Assembly: GCF_001941825.1 (NCBI RefSeq)
Contig: NZ_CP019038.1
Coordinates: forward strand, 2,294,001 to 2,358,000
Length of the DNA: 64,000 nucleotides
DNA from: Massilia putida
Lineage (GTDB): Bacteria > Pseudomonadota > Gammaproteobacteria > Burkholderiales > Burkholderiaceae_D
Direction of reading: 5' to 3'
The translations under genes were made by a program, and so were the position numbers. Shown in pieces: positions 25,867-34,066 of the stretch; positions within the stretch are counted from its first letter, which is position 1; each line of letters opens with the position of its first letter. The notes beneath the pieces are model-generated. The model did no database searches and was not told the DNA's origin. It saw only the letters and a program-made list of their open reading frames with translations.

Positions 25867-26877
25867 TTACAGGATGTGGGTTCCGACCCACCACGCGATC
25901 GCGGCCATGAAGGCCGACGCGGGAATCGTGAAGACCCAGGCCCAGACGATGTTGCCCGCCACGCCCCAGCGCACGGCCGAGGCCTTCTGCGCCGAGCCGA
26001 CGCCGACGATGGCGCCCGTGATGGTGTGCGTCGTCGACACCGGCACGCCGATGCTGCTTGCGATGAACAGCGTGATGGCGCCGCCCGATTCCGCGCAGAA
26101 GCCGCCCACCGGTTTGAGCTTGGTGATCTTCTGGCCCATCGTGCGCACGATGCGCCAGCCGCCGAACAGCGTGCCCATCGAGATCGCCGTGTAGCACGCG
26201 ATCACGACCCACAGCGGCGGCGCCGCGTCGCCGGCCTTCGATACGCCGGCCACGATCAGCAGCATCCAGATGATGCCGATGGTCTTCTGGGCGTCGTTGC
26301 CGCCGTGGCCCAGGCTGTAGGCCGCGGCCGAGACCAGCTGCAGGCGGCGGAACCAGGTGTCGACCTTGCGCGGCGGGGTGCGCACGAAGATCCACGACAC
26401 GGCCAGCATCACGAGCGAGCCGAGGATGAAGCCCAGCAGCGGCGACAGGATGATCCACTGGACGGTCTTGAGCAGGCCGCCGCCGACCAGCGCGCCGGTG
26501 CCGCTCTTGGCCACCGCGGCGCCCACCAGGCCGCCGATCAGTGCGTGCGACGACGACGACGGGATGCCGTAGTACCAGGTGATCACGTTCCAGATGATGG
26601 CGCCGACGAGCGCGCCGAACACGACGTAGTGGTCGACGATGTGCGGGTCGACGGTGCCCTTGCCCACCGTCGACGCCACGTGCAGGCCGACGGTGAAGAT
26701 GGCGACGAAGTTGAACATCGCCGACATCGCGACGGCGGTCTGCGGACGCAGCACCCCGGTCGACACCACCGTCGCGATCGCGTTGGCGGCATCGTGGAAG
26801 CCGTTCATGAAGTCGAAGACGAGCGCCAGAAAGACGAGCAGGCCCAGCACATAAATGCTGATGTGAAGAGAATCCAT
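25867..26877 (-). CDS. pit: Low-affinity inorganic phosphate transporter, PiT family
   Basis: A 336-residue integral membrane protein with about ten hydrophobic helices that imports phosphate (as metal-phosphate) driven by the proton gradient. Both inverted PiT signatures are clear: DFMNGFHDAANAIATVVSTG near the N-terminus and STTHTITGAIVGVGSA near the C-terminus, with SSHALIGGLVGAAVA between. It is shorter than E. coli PitA (about 500 residues), like many PiT proteins paired with a DUF47 partner. The ATG at 26877 (MDSLHISIY) is preferred to an upstream in-frame start that would add 21 polar residues. It lies 22 bp after the PhoU-like gene, in one operon. Confidence 0.92.
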   Translation of the reverse strand: MDSLHISIYVLGLLVFLALVFDFMNGFHDAANAIATVVSTGVLRPQTAVAMSAMFNFVAIFTVGLHVASTVGKGTVDPHIVDHYVVFGALVGAIIWNVITWYYGIPSSSSHALIGGLVGAAVAKSGTGALVGGGLLKTVQWIILSPLLGFILGSLVMLAVSWIFVRTPPRKVDTWFRRLQLVSAAAYSLGHGGNDAQKTIGIIWMLLIVAGVSKAGDAAPPLWVVIACYTAISMGTLFGGWRIVRTMGQKITKLKPVGGFCAESGGAITLFIASSIGVPVSTTHTITGAIVGVGSAQKASAVRWGVAGNIVWAWVFTIPASAFMAAIAWWVGTHIL

Positions 26878-26899
26878 ATTGTTTTTATTGGTCCGGTCG

Positions 26900-27526
26900 T
26901 TACGCGTTCTCGACGATGATGCCTTCGATGATGTTGGCAACGTCTTCGCAGCGGTCGGTCACGGTCTCGAGGATCTCGTAGATGGCCTTCATCTTGATCA
27001 GGTTGCGTACGTCCGGTTCGTCGCGGAACAGCTTGGACATGGCCGCGCGCATCACGTGGTCGGCGTCCGATTCCAGGCGGTCGATCTCTTCGCAGATGGC
27101 GACCATCTTCTGGGCGTTGTCCATGTTGTGCAGCATGCCGACGGCCTGCTGGACCTTTTCGCAGCAGGCCAGGCACAGCTCGGCCAGGCGCTTGGCTTCC
27201 GGCGTCACGGCGTGCAGGTCGTACAGCGAGATGGTCTGGGCGGCGTCCTCCATCATATCGAGGATGTCGTCCATGCGGGTGATCAGCTTGTGGATGTCGT
27301 CGCGGTCGAGCGGCGTGATGAACGTCTTGTGCAGCAGGTCCACGCACGCGTAGGTGACCTTGTCCGCCTGCTTTTCGATGCTCTCCACGGCGTGCGTGCG
27401 GTTTTCCAGGTCGTCGAAGTTGGTCATCAGGCCGACCATCTCTTGTGCACCCTTCACGCACAAGGCCGCGTGCTGGTTGAACAGGTCGAAAAATTTGCCC
27501 TCCGTGGGCATCAGGCGTCCAAACAT
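26900..27526 (-). CDS. DUF47/PhoU-like Pit accessory protein
   Basis: A 208-residue all-helical cytoplasmic protein of the DUF47 (YkaA-like) family related to PhoU. Members are almost always encoded beside pit and are thought to modulate phosphate uptake. Metal-binding-type acidic clusters are visible (ESIEKQADKV, RMDDILDMMEDAA, IDRLESDADHV and ETVTDRCEDVAN), the repeated E-x3-D pattern of PhoU helices. It is the first gene of the operon with pit. GGAGAA precedes the ATG. A direct effect on Pit is inferred from family context. Confidence 0.9.
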   Translation of the reverse strand: MFGRLMPTEGKFFDLFNQHAALCVKGAQEMVGLMTNFDDLENRTHAVESIEKQADKVTYACVDLLHKTFITPLDRDDIHKLITRMDDILDMMEDAAQTISLYDLHAVTPEAKRLAELCLACCEKVQQAVGMLHNMDNAQKMVAICEEIDRLESDADHVMRAAMSKLFRDEPDVRNLIKMKAIYEILETVTDRCEDVANIIEGIIVENA

Positions 27527-27564
27527 AGGTTCTCCGTTGGGTTTTCTCTTGGGACTTCTTAAAC

Positions 27565-27585
27565 GTTGCGGCGCGACGCCGCAAC
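27565..27585. other. Hairpin in the gap between dnaB and the pit operon
   Basis: GTTGCGGCG-CGA-CGCCGCAAC is a perfect 9-bp stem with a 3-base loop. On the plus strand a T-run follows five bases later, but no plus-strand gene ends here. On the minus strand it lies about 40 bases before the PhoU-like start, in its likely leader or promoter region. The function is unclear. Confidence 0.4.
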
Positions 27586-27719
27586 AATAGCTTTTTGTTA
27601 TAACTCGCAGCGCGTCAGGGGCTTCGAAAACCGTAGCGGGCGGCGGCAGTTTCGTTCAAGAATCGCAGAACGAAAATGCAACGCGCAGCAGGTTTGCGAG
27701 GCCCCCTTCTATATCGACG

Positions 27720-29114
27720 TTAGTCGCCTTGGTAAATACCGAGGTTGCCGCTGTAATTGCCGAACTTGGTGTACATGCCCATCCAGGTCAGTCGAATGGC
27801 GCCGATCGGGCCGTTACGCTGTTTGCCGATGATGATCTCGGCGGTACCTTTGTCGGGCGAGTCCGGGTTGTAAACTTCGTCACGATACAGGAAGATGATC
27901 ACGTCCGCATCCTGTTCGATAGCGCCGGATTCGCGCAGGTCGGACATCACGGGGCGCTTGTTGGGGCGTTGTTCCAGCGAGCGGTTCAGCTGGGACAGCG
28001 CGATCACGGGGCACCCCAGTTCCTTGGCCAGGCCCTTCAGGCTGCGCGAGATCTCCGAGATCTCGGACGCCCGGTTGTCGCCCGGCTTGGAACCCTGCAT
28101 CAGCTGCAGGTAGTCGACGATGATCAGGCCCAGCTTGCCGCACTGGCGCGCCAGGCGGCGTGCCCGCGCGCGCATCTCGATCGGGTTCAGCGCCGGCGTC
28201 TCGTCGATGAAGATCTGCGCGTCGTTCATCTTCTGGATCGCGTTGGTCAGGCGCGGCCAGTCCTCGTCCAGCAGCTTGCCGGTACGCAGGCGGTGCTGGT
28301 CGAGCTGGCCGATGGAACCCAGCATACGCATCGCCAGCTGCACGCCGCCCATCTCCATCGAGAAGATCGCGACGGGCAGGCCGGCGTCGACGGCGACGTT
28401 CTCACCGATGTTGACGGAGAATGCCGTCTTGCCCATCGACGGACGGCCGGCGACGATGACGAGGTCGCCCGGCTGCAGGCCGGACGTCATCTTGTCGAGG
28501 TCGATGAAGCCCGTCGGGACGCCGGTGATTTCGCCCTGGTTGTCGCGGCTGTACAGCTCGTCGACGCGCTCGACCACCTGGGTCAAGAGCGGCTGCACGG
28601 GAAGCCAGCCCTGGGCGCCGCGCGCGCCCTGCTCGGCGATCGCGAAGATGCGCGATTCGGCCTCGTCGAGAATCTGCTTGACCTCGGCACCTTGCGGATT
28701 GAAGGCCTTGCCCGACACTTCGTCGGCAACGGTGATGAGCTGGCGCAGCACGCCGCGATCGCGGACGATCTCGGCATAACGGCGGATGTTGGCGGCGGAT
28801 GGCGTATTCTGTGCCATCGCGTTGAGGTACTGCAGGCCGCCGACCTCCTCGGCCTTGCCGAGCTGGACGAGCGCCTCGTACACGGTGATCACGTCGGCAG
28901 GTTTGCCAGCGTTGATCAGGCGGACCATCTGTTCGAAGATGATCCGGTGGTCGTAGCGGTAAAAATCCTCCGCATGCATGAAATCGGCGATACGGTCCCA
29001 CGCCGCATTGTCGCGCAGCAGGCCGCCGATGACGGACTGTTCTGCTTCGATGGAATGCGGGGGGATGCGGAGCGACTCGATCTGCGGGTCTGCTGAGGTG
29101 TTCATGGCCGGCAT
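27720..29114 (-). CDS. dnaB: Replicative DNA helicase DnaB
   Basis: The 464-residue hexameric helicase that unwinds DNA 5' to 3' at the replication fork. The N-terminal helical domain (about 15-115; PPHSIEAEQSVIGGLL) interacts with primase, and the RecA-like C-terminal domain has Walker A GRPSMGKTAF and Walker B IIVDYLQLMQG. The DnaB C-terminal motif SDLRESGAIEQDADVIIFLYRD is intact in parts across 380-405. Two ATGs three codons apart (29114 and 29105) are both possible starts. It lies downstream of the ribosomal-protein cluster, separated by a REPIN-like repeat. No intein is present. Confidence 0.96.
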   Translation of the reverse strand: MPAMNTSADPQIESLRIPPHSIEAEQSVIGGLLRDNAAWDRIADFMHAEDFYRYDHRIIFEQMVRLINAGKPADVITVYEALVQLGKAEEVGGLQYLNAMAQNTPSAANIRRYAEIVRDRGVLRQLITVADEVSGKAFNPQGAEVKQILDEAESRIFAIAEQGARGAQGWLPVQPLLTQVVERVDELYSRDNQGEITGVPTGFIDLDKMTSGLQPGDLVIVAGRPSMGKTAFSVNIGENVAVDAGLPVAIFSMEMGGVQLAMRMLGSIGQLDQHRLRTGKLLDEDWPRLTNAIQKMNDAQIFIDETPALNPIEMRARARRLARQCGKLGLIIVDYLQLMQGSKPGDNRASEISEISRSLKGLAKELGCPVIALSQLNRSLEQRPNKRPVMSDLRESGAIEQDADVIIFLYRDEVYNPDSPDKGTAEIIIGKQRNGPIGAIRLTWMGMYTKFGNYSGNLGIYQGD

Positions 29115-29193
29115 TATACCCGTATCCGATCAGACGCTGAAATCATTGGTGAGTTTCCAAAAACGAATTTTTTTTGCTGTTGCAAAAAAAATT

Positions 29194-29268
29194 CGTCCCC
29201 GCGAAAGCGGGGACCTGTGCTTGCGTATCGACTCGCAAATCTGGCCCCCCGCTTTCGCGGGGACGACG
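29194..29268. repeat. REPIN-like paired palindromic repeat
   Basis: CGTCCCCGCGAAAGCGGGG (29194-29212) is exactly inverted at 29247-29265, and each arm is itself a palindrome. It lies between rplI and dnaB, so on the minus strand it would put a strong hairpin between the ribosomal genes and dnaB and may reduce read-through. Confidence 0.8.
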
Positions 29269-29288
29269 GTATTACCTTGAAACTTTAA

Positions 29289-29741
29289 TTAAGCAGCTTC
29301 GCCCACGACAGCGATGGTGATTTCCACCACGACGTCGGTGTGCAGAGCGACCGACACCGGGTGCTCGCCGGTGGTCTTCAGCGGACCGGTCGGCATGCGC
29401 ACTTGTGCCTTCTCGACGGCGAAACCTTGCTTGGTCAGGGCTTCGGCGATGTCGAAGTTGGTCACGGAACCGAACAGACGGCCGTCGACGCCGGCTTTCT
29501 GCGCGATGGTGACGGTCATGCCGTTCAGCTTGTCGCCCTGGGCTTGAGCGGCGGTCAGTTTCTCGGCAGCTGCTTTTTCCAGTTCGGCGCGCTTGACTTC
29601 GAACTCGGCCACGGCAGCTTGCGTTGCGCGGCGGGCCATTTTTTGCGGGATCAGGAAGTTACGAGCGTAACCATCCTTGACCTTGACGACGTCGCCCAGG
29701 TTGCCGACGTTGACGACTTTTTCCAGCAGGATAACTTGCAT
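29289..29741 (-). CDS. rplI: Large ribosomal subunit protein bL9
   Basis: A 150-residue ribosomal protein binding 23S rRNA near the L1 stalk. The N-terminal domain signature [20 protein letters not shown] (about 13-32) is present, followed by the long connecting helix (about 42-75) and the C-terminal domain. Length is standard. GGAGAAT precedes the ATG. It is the last gene of the rpsF-priB-rpsR-rplI operon. Confidence 0.97.
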   Translation of the reverse strand: MQVILLEKVVNVGNLGDVVKVKDGYARNFLIPQKMARRATQAAVAEFEVKRAELEKAAAEKLTAAQAQGDKLNGMTVTIAQKAGVDGRLFGSVTNFDIAEALTKQGFAVEKAQVRMPTGPLKTTGEHPVSVALHTDVVVEITIAVVGEAA

Positions 29742-29787
29742 TTTATTCTCCAGTAATCTGACTATGCTTGCGGTCGCGACCGACGAA

Positions 29788-30078
29788 TTAAGCGTTGTGC
29801 AGGTCGGTGTACGGCAGCAGAGCCAGGTAACGGGCGCGCTTGATCGCGGTATCCACTTGACGCTGGTAGTGCGCCTTGGTGCCGGTCAGGCGTGCCGGCA
29901 TGATCTTGCCGTTTTCCTGGACGAAATCCTTCAGGGTGTCGACATCTTTGTAGTCAACCTGTTCCACGCCTGCAGCGGTGAAGCGGCAGAATTTCTTACG
30001 CTTGAACAGCGGGTTCTGCTGTTTACGCTTCTCTTTGAGCTTAGCTTTGTTTTTGTCGAACTTTTTACCGAATGCCAT
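29788..30078 (-). CDS. rpsR: Small ribosomal subunit protein bS18
   Basis: A 96-residue ribosomal protein that pairs with bS6 on the 30S platform. The conserved core [22 protein letters not shown] and the basic helix [18 protein letters not shown] are present. The N-terminus carries an extra lysine-rich extension of about 20 residues ([17 protein letters not shown]) compared with E. coli, as seen in other betaproteobacteria. It sits 46 bp upstream of rplI. Confidence 0.97.
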   Translation of the reverse strand: MAFGKKFDKNKAKLKEKRKQQNPLFKRKKFCRFTAAGVEQVDYKDVDTLKDFVQENGKIMPARLTGTKAHYQRQVDTAIKRARYLALLPYTDLHNA

Positions 30079-30120
30079 TTTGAGGCTCCTGTATCTATCT
30101 AAAAACGTGCCCGCATTTCG

Positions 30121-30411
30121 TTACGCGGCACTGAAATCAATGATGTGAAACACCAAGCCTTTGCTGTGACGGCTTTTCCTGGCCAGGAATCCCGTGAAGC
30201 GGTACATCGCGCCCAACTCGGCATTGGCAAATCGTCCCGAAATCTCGCCCGCGGCAACCGCGGGAATCTCGAATTCGACCTGCCTGTCCATCCTCGCCTC
30301 CGTCTGCGTCGATCCATGTTGCAGGATGCCGCCCACGATGGGGATGCCGGCCGGGGTGTAGCGCAAGGTGTCGCGTTCCAGAATGCTTGCGACCAGCGAC
30401 AGCTCGTTCAC
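30121..30411 (-). CDS. priB: Primosomal replication protein PriB
   Basis: A 96-residue single-strand DNA-binding OB-fold protein that helps PriA and DnaT restart stalled forks. Its location between rpsF and rpsR is diagnostic, and the sequence has the family features GGILQHGSTQTEA and the C-terminal GLVFHIIDFS. It is 26 bp downstream of rpsF. Confidence 0.94.
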   Translation of the reverse strand: MNELSLVASILERDTLRYTPAGIPIVGGILQHGSTQTEARMDRQVEFEIPAVAAGEISGRFANAELGAMYRFTGFLARKSRHSKGLVFHIIDFSAA

Positions 30412-30436
30412 TTACAGCTCGGTGCTCCCGCGAGAT

Positions 30437-30820
30437 TTAGGCGGCTGCGGCCGGAGCGGCGGCCTGCTCGGCGCGGTGGCTCTTGGCTGCGTCTTCGCGC
30501 TGGACCGACTTCATCATCGGCGACGGTGCGGTTTCAGCCTTCTTCATCTTCACGGTCAGGTGACGCAGCACGGCATCATTGAATTTGAATGCGGTTTCCA
30601 GCTCGACCAGGGTCTCGTTGTCGCACTCGATGTTCATGCAGATGTAGTGTGCCTTCGGCAGCTTCTGGATCTGGTAAGCCATTTGACGACGGCCCCAATC
30701 TTCGACGCGGTGGATGTTGCCGCCGCGCGAGGTGACCGTGGTCTTGTAGCGTTCGATCATCGCCGGGACCTGTTCGCTCTGGTCCGGGTGGACGATAAAC
30801 ACGATTTCATAATGACGCAT
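30437..30820 (-). CDS. rpsF: Small ribosomal subunit protein bS6
   Basis: A 127-residue ribosomal protein beginning [17 protein letters not shown], the standard bS6 start. The frame runs 12 codons further upstream, but AGGAGT lies 6 bases before the ATG at 30820 and decides the start. The last 25 residues form an alanine-rich, acidic/basic tail, the region modified by glutamate addition in E. coli. It is the first gene of the operon with priB, rpsR and rplI. Confidence 0.96.
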   Translation of the reverse strand: MRHYEIVFIVHPDQSEQVPAMIERYKTTVTSRGGNIHRVEDWGRRQMAYQIQKLPKAHYICMNIECDNETLVELETAFKFNDAVLRHLTVKMKKAETAPSPMMKSVQREDAAKSHRAEQAAAPAAAA

Positions 30821-30962
30821 GAAACACTCCTTAAGGACGTTTAAACAAATGCCCACCTCGGCGTCAAGACGAGTGTGGGAAGGGAAAGCCCGACATTATA
30901 GCAGCAAAAACGTCAAGCGCGCCATCTTTGACGCACCGCGACGCTGTCGGACACGCGCAGCA

Positions 30963-31015
30963 TGCCGCAACGCAACAGGCTGCGGACGCGCGCCGCGTGC
31001 CGCAACGCAACAGGC
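30963..31015. repeat. 35-bp-period direct repeat upstream of lexA
   Basis: Two exact copies of an 18-bp sequence starting at 30963 and 30998 are separated by 17 bp rich in CGCG. They lie about 70-120 bp before the SOS box and do not resemble a LexA site. Confidence 0.7.
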
Positions 31016-31081
31016 GGCAAACGCGTGCAGCGGCGCGCTGCACGAAAAAAACTACTAATTCCCCTTGCGCGCCGCGCAATA

Positions 31082-31097
31082 CTGTACAAAAATACAG
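31082..31097. promoter_or_regulatory. LexA (SOS) box
   Basis: CTGTACAAAAATACAG matches the CTGT-N8-ACAG consensus exactly. It lies 28 bp before the lexA start, as expected for autorepression. Confidence 0.92.
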
Positions 31098-31124
31098 TCT
31101 GATCCCGTACCAACCAAGACGAAC

Positions 31125-31787
31125 ATGCTAAAGCTCACCGCACGGCAAGAACAGATCCTTAACCTGATCAAGGAAGCCATCGACAACACCGGCTTCCCGC
31201 CGACCCGCGCCGAAATCGCCCAGGAGCTTGGCTTCCGCTCGGCTAATGCCGCCGAGGAACACCTGCAGGCCCTGGCCCGCAAAGGCGCGATCGAAATCTC
31301 ACCGGGCACCTCGCGCGGTATCCGCCTCGTCGGCCAGGCCACCGCCGAATCCAAGGCCGCGCCCGCCGTGCCGGCCTTCGTGCCCGCCATGCCGCCGAAC
31401 CTGATGTCGCTGCCGCTCGTGGGCCGTGTCGCTGCCGGCTCGCCCATCCTGGCCCAGGAACACGTCGAAGCGACCTACTCCGTCGACCCCGCGATGTTCT
31501 CCAGCAAGCCAGACTTCCTGCTCAAGGTCAAGGGCTGGTCGATGCGCGATGCGGGCATCTGCGACGGCGATTTCCTGGCGGTCAAGAAAGTCGACAACGC
31601 CAAGAACGGCCAGATCGTCGTCGCCCGCATCGGCGACGAAGTGACGGTCAAGCGCTACCGCAAGACCGGCTCCACGATCGAGCTGCTGCCCGAAAATCCG
31701 GACTTTTCCGTGATCACCGTCGACCCGAGCTCGGACGAGTTCGCGCTGGAAGGCCTGGCGGTCGGTCTGCTGCGCTCCTGGCACTGA
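31125..31787 (+). CDS. lexA: LexA repressor
   Basis: A 221-residue SOS repressor. The winged-helix DNA-binding domain (1-70) includes [14 protein letters not shown]. The self-cleavage site is A104-G105 in RVAAGSPI. The catalytic Ser-Lys pair is S139 (KGWSMRD) and K176 (VTVKRY), 37 residues apart as in E. coli. Cleavage stimulated by RecA filaments releases the SOS genes. The ATG at 31125 is chosen because it opens on [12 protein letters not shown]; the upstream extension would overlap the SOS box. The linker (70-95) is slightly longer than in E. coli LexA (202 residues). Confidence 0.97.
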   Translation: MLKLTARQEQILNLIKEAIDNTGFPPTRAEIAQELGFRSANAAEEHLQALARKGAIEISPGTSRGIRLVGQATAESKAAPAVPAFVPAMPPNLMSLPLVGRVAAGSPILAQEHVEATYSVDPAMFSSKPDFLLKVKGWSMRDAGICDGDFLAVKKVDNAKNGQIVVARIGDEVTVKRYRKTGSTIELLPENPDFSVITVDPSSDEFALEGLAVGLLRSWH

Positions 31788-31803
31788 CGTGCCGTGACCG
31801 GTT

Positions 31804-32439
31804 TCAGCGCGGGTAGACGAAACCCGTGCGGATATCGGTCGGCAGCAGGCGCTTGCCGTCTCGCACCATCAGGCGCTGGGGCGGCTCGTCGCCGGCCAGC
31901 GCGCGCCAGATGACCGGCAGCCCCTCGCCCTTGCGCAGCAACTCGTCGCTGCGTTCGAACACGTTGGGGCAGCCCGTCGCCGCAAGCAGCGCCTGCACGA
32001 TGGTCACCTTCCACGCGTCCACGCCGGCAGCATTGAACTGGCACACCAGATAACCGCCGGTCCCGCCATAGCTGTGCACCAGCAGGCCCGGCAGGCCGTC
32101 TTTTTCGCCATCGATCACGGGCACCAGGGCCTGCGGGTCGGCGCCGCGCACCGCCATGGCACGCCGCGCGACCGCAGCCTGCACGCGGCGCTTCATCATG
32201 GCGTGGTCGACCGGCTCATCCTCGCGCAGCGTCCAGACGCGGGCCGCGATCTGCGACTTGGCGTTATAGGCCGCGCGCGCCAGAAACTGGCGCGACGACG
32301 ACTGCACGACCGCCGTGACGCCGGCCTTGTTGCGTTCCTGGGGCCGTCCCTCGACCTTGTCGATGGCGGAGAGATAAATCCAGGGGTCGCCGGACAGCAG
32401 GCTTTTTTCCTTGCCCTGTTTGATGGTGATGATGAGCAT
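31804..32439 (-). pseudogene. Truncated RlmI-like protein (PUA and linker domains only)
   Basis: A 211-residue protein that matches the N-terminal half of RlmI, the 23S rRNA m5C1962 methyltransferase (about 396 residues). The PUA start (KQGKEKSLLSGDPWIYLSAI), the QIAARVWTL segment and the central ERSDELLRKGEGL region are well kept. The protein stops at TDIRTGFVYPR, where the full enzyme continues as HKTGYYLDQR into the SAM-binding Rossmann domain. That whole domain, including the catalytic cysteine, is missing, and lexA ends 17 bp away. It cannot methylate RNA alone. It is either a decaying gene or a retained RNA-binding PUA protein; the intact upstream sequence argues the loss is recent or the remnant is used. 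Confidence 0.7.
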
Positions 32440-32536
32440 AGATGGGCTTCGTTGACGGGAGCCGAATGATACAGCAAGGCGTCGTCGCTCCGCCTGTCGG
32501 TTCCGTCGCCGCTCCGGTATCCGGTATCATTTACGG

Positions 32537-33178
32537 ATGAATGAGATTTCTTTCCTGCCGTTTGTCATTGGTGTCGCCGGCGGCAGCGGCAGCGGCAAGT
32601 CAACGGTGTCCCAGCAAGTGCTGGCGTCGTTCGGCGCCGACATGGTGTCGGTCGTGATGCAGGACGACTACTACTGCGACCAATCCGACCTCCCCCCGGA
32701 AGTCCGCCGCAAGCAGAATTACGACCATCCCCGGGCCTTCGACTGGCCACTGCTGGTACGGCACGTCCAGGCCTTGCGCAACGGCGAGGCGATCGAGATG
32801 CCGGAGTACGACTTCACGATCGACAACCGTTCCAGCAGAACCATTCCCGTCAAACCGGCTCCGGTGATCGTGATCGAAGGCTTGTTTGCCTTGTATGACG
32901 CCGACTTGCGCGACATGATGTCGCTGAAGATCTTTGTCGACACCGCCGCCGACATCCGCTTCATCCGCCGCATGCAAAGGGATATTGCCGAACGCGGCCG
33001 CTCGATGGAGAGCGTCGTCGGCCAATATCTGGAAACGGTACGCCCGATGCACAAGCAATTCATCGAGCCGACCAAGCGCCACGCCGACGTCATCCTGCCC
33101 CACGGCGCGAATGACCCGGCGGTCGATATCATTACCACCAAGGTGGCGAGCGTCATCGGCCGCTGGAAGCGGCCCTGA
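32537..33178 (+). CDS. udk: Uridine kinase
   Basis: A 213-residue pyrimidine salvage kinase that phosphorylates uridine and cytidine with ATP or GTP. The P-loop is GGSGSGKST (K21). The Asp-containing segment YYCDQSDLPPE and the motif YDHPRAFDWPLL are characteristic, as is the lid region RRMQRDIAERGRSMESVVGQY. Length matches E. coli Udk (213). It is divergent from the truncated RlmI-like gene. Confidence 0.95.
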   Translation: MNEISFLPFVIGVAGGSGSGKSTVSQQVLASFGADMVSVVMQDDYYCDQSDLPPEVRRKQNYDHPRAFDWPLLVRHVQALRNGEAIEMPEYDFTIDNRSSRTIPVKPAPVIVIEGLFALYDADLRDMMSLKIFVDTAADIRFIRRMQRDIAERGRSMESVVGQYLETVRPMHKQFIEPTKRHADVILPHGANDPAVDIITTKVASVIGRWKRP

Positions 33179-33199
33179 TCTTCGCGCCGGCACGCACCG

Positions 33200-34000
33200 T
33201 CACTTGCCGCCGTCGTCCCGCGGCGGCGCGTTCTTGACCATCTCGTTGTGCTCCTTGACGTACGCCTCGGTGCCCGCGCGCCAGGCATCGAAGTCGGCGA
33301 CGACCATGCGGCCGGCCACCTTCGTGTCTTCCGCCAGGCGGTCGCTCACCTCCTTCAGGTGCGCCGTTGCCTTGTCCGTCTCGTCCTTCGTGAGCAGCTT
33401 GGCGATATCGTCCGGGATGCGCTTCGTGAGCGGCAAGGACGCGTTCAGGTATTTCACCCAGCGGTTGTGGCACGCCTCCCAGTCCTTCATCTTGCCGCTG
33501 TAATAGTCGATTTCCTCGTTGACCTTCGACATGGCCGGGAAGCGCGGCGCCGGGCAGCGGTATTCGTTCGTGCGCAGGTCGGCACCGTCGTACTTCGCGA
33601 TCCAGTAATCGAGGTCGGCACGCCGCGTCTCGCGCTGCTTCATCAGCTCGAGCGACGCCGTGGCAACCGGGTTCCCCTTGGCCGCCGCCTTCTGGAACCA
33701 TTGCGCGGCCTTGTCCATGTCGACGCTGCCGGCCTCGCCATAGAAATACATCTCGCCCAGGTGCTGCTGGGCCATCACGTTGCCGGCATTCGCCAGCTTC
33801 GTGTATTTCTGCAGGGCTTCCGGATAGGCTTTCTTGGCGAACAGCGCATCCGCCTCCGCCAGCTCGGCGGCGGCATTCGCGGACGAGGCGGCGGCGGCCG
33901 GCTTCGCGGCGGCACCCTTCGCCGGAGCTTTGGCGCCCGGCTCGGCGGCCAGCGCGGCACCGCCGCACAGCAGTGCGGCGCACAACAGGACAGTTTTCAT
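33200..34000 (-). CDS. Exported Sel1-like repeat protein
   Basis: A 266-residue protein with a signal peptide MKTVLLCAALLCGGAALA and an Ala/Pro/Lys-rich start, then one or two Sel1/TPR-like helical repeats (about 45-125). The clearest stretch is VMAQQHLGEMYFYGEA to MDKAAQWFQKAAAKG. The C-terminal 140 residues are polar, with a Cys-containing NEYRCPAP and GKMKDWEACHNRW, and match no domain I know. The ATG at 34000 is preferred over an in-frame one at 34045 because it starts the signal peptide. Sel1 proteins usually act as scaffolds; no partner is evident. Confidence 0.72.
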   Translation of the reverse strand: MKTVLLCAALLCGGAALAAEPGAKAPAKGAAAKPAAAASSANAAAELAEADALFAKKAYPEALQKYTKLANAGNVMAQQHLGEMYFYGEAGSVDMDKAAQWFQKAAAKGNPVATASLELMKQRETRRADLDYWIAKYDGADLRTNEYRCPAPRFPAMSKVNEEIDYYSGKMKDWEACHNRWVKYLNASLPLTKRIPDDIAKLLTKDETDKATAHLKEVSDRLAEDTKVAGRMVVADFDAWRAGTEAYVKEHNEMVKNAPPRDDGGK

Positions 34001-34066
34001 GGGCGTGCGATTCTTCGGATAGAGGGATGGCAACACGACGATCATAACCGCAGCGTTACGACGGCA

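Larger units (their letters stand above)
30821..31124. other. Divergent gap between rpsF and lexA with direct repeats
   Basis: The gap holds the rpsF promoter on one side and the lexA promoter with its SOS box (31082-31097) on the other. An 18-bp sequence TGCCGCAACGCAACAGGC is repeated exactly at 30963 and 30998, a 35-bp period. A degenerate third part follows to about 31045. No further gene is supported. Confidence 0.65.

Noticed and set aside
30955..31045. CRISPR or tRNA-like structure upstream of lexA
   Set aside because: Only two repeat copies with a 17-bp spacer, and no cloverleaf can be drawn.
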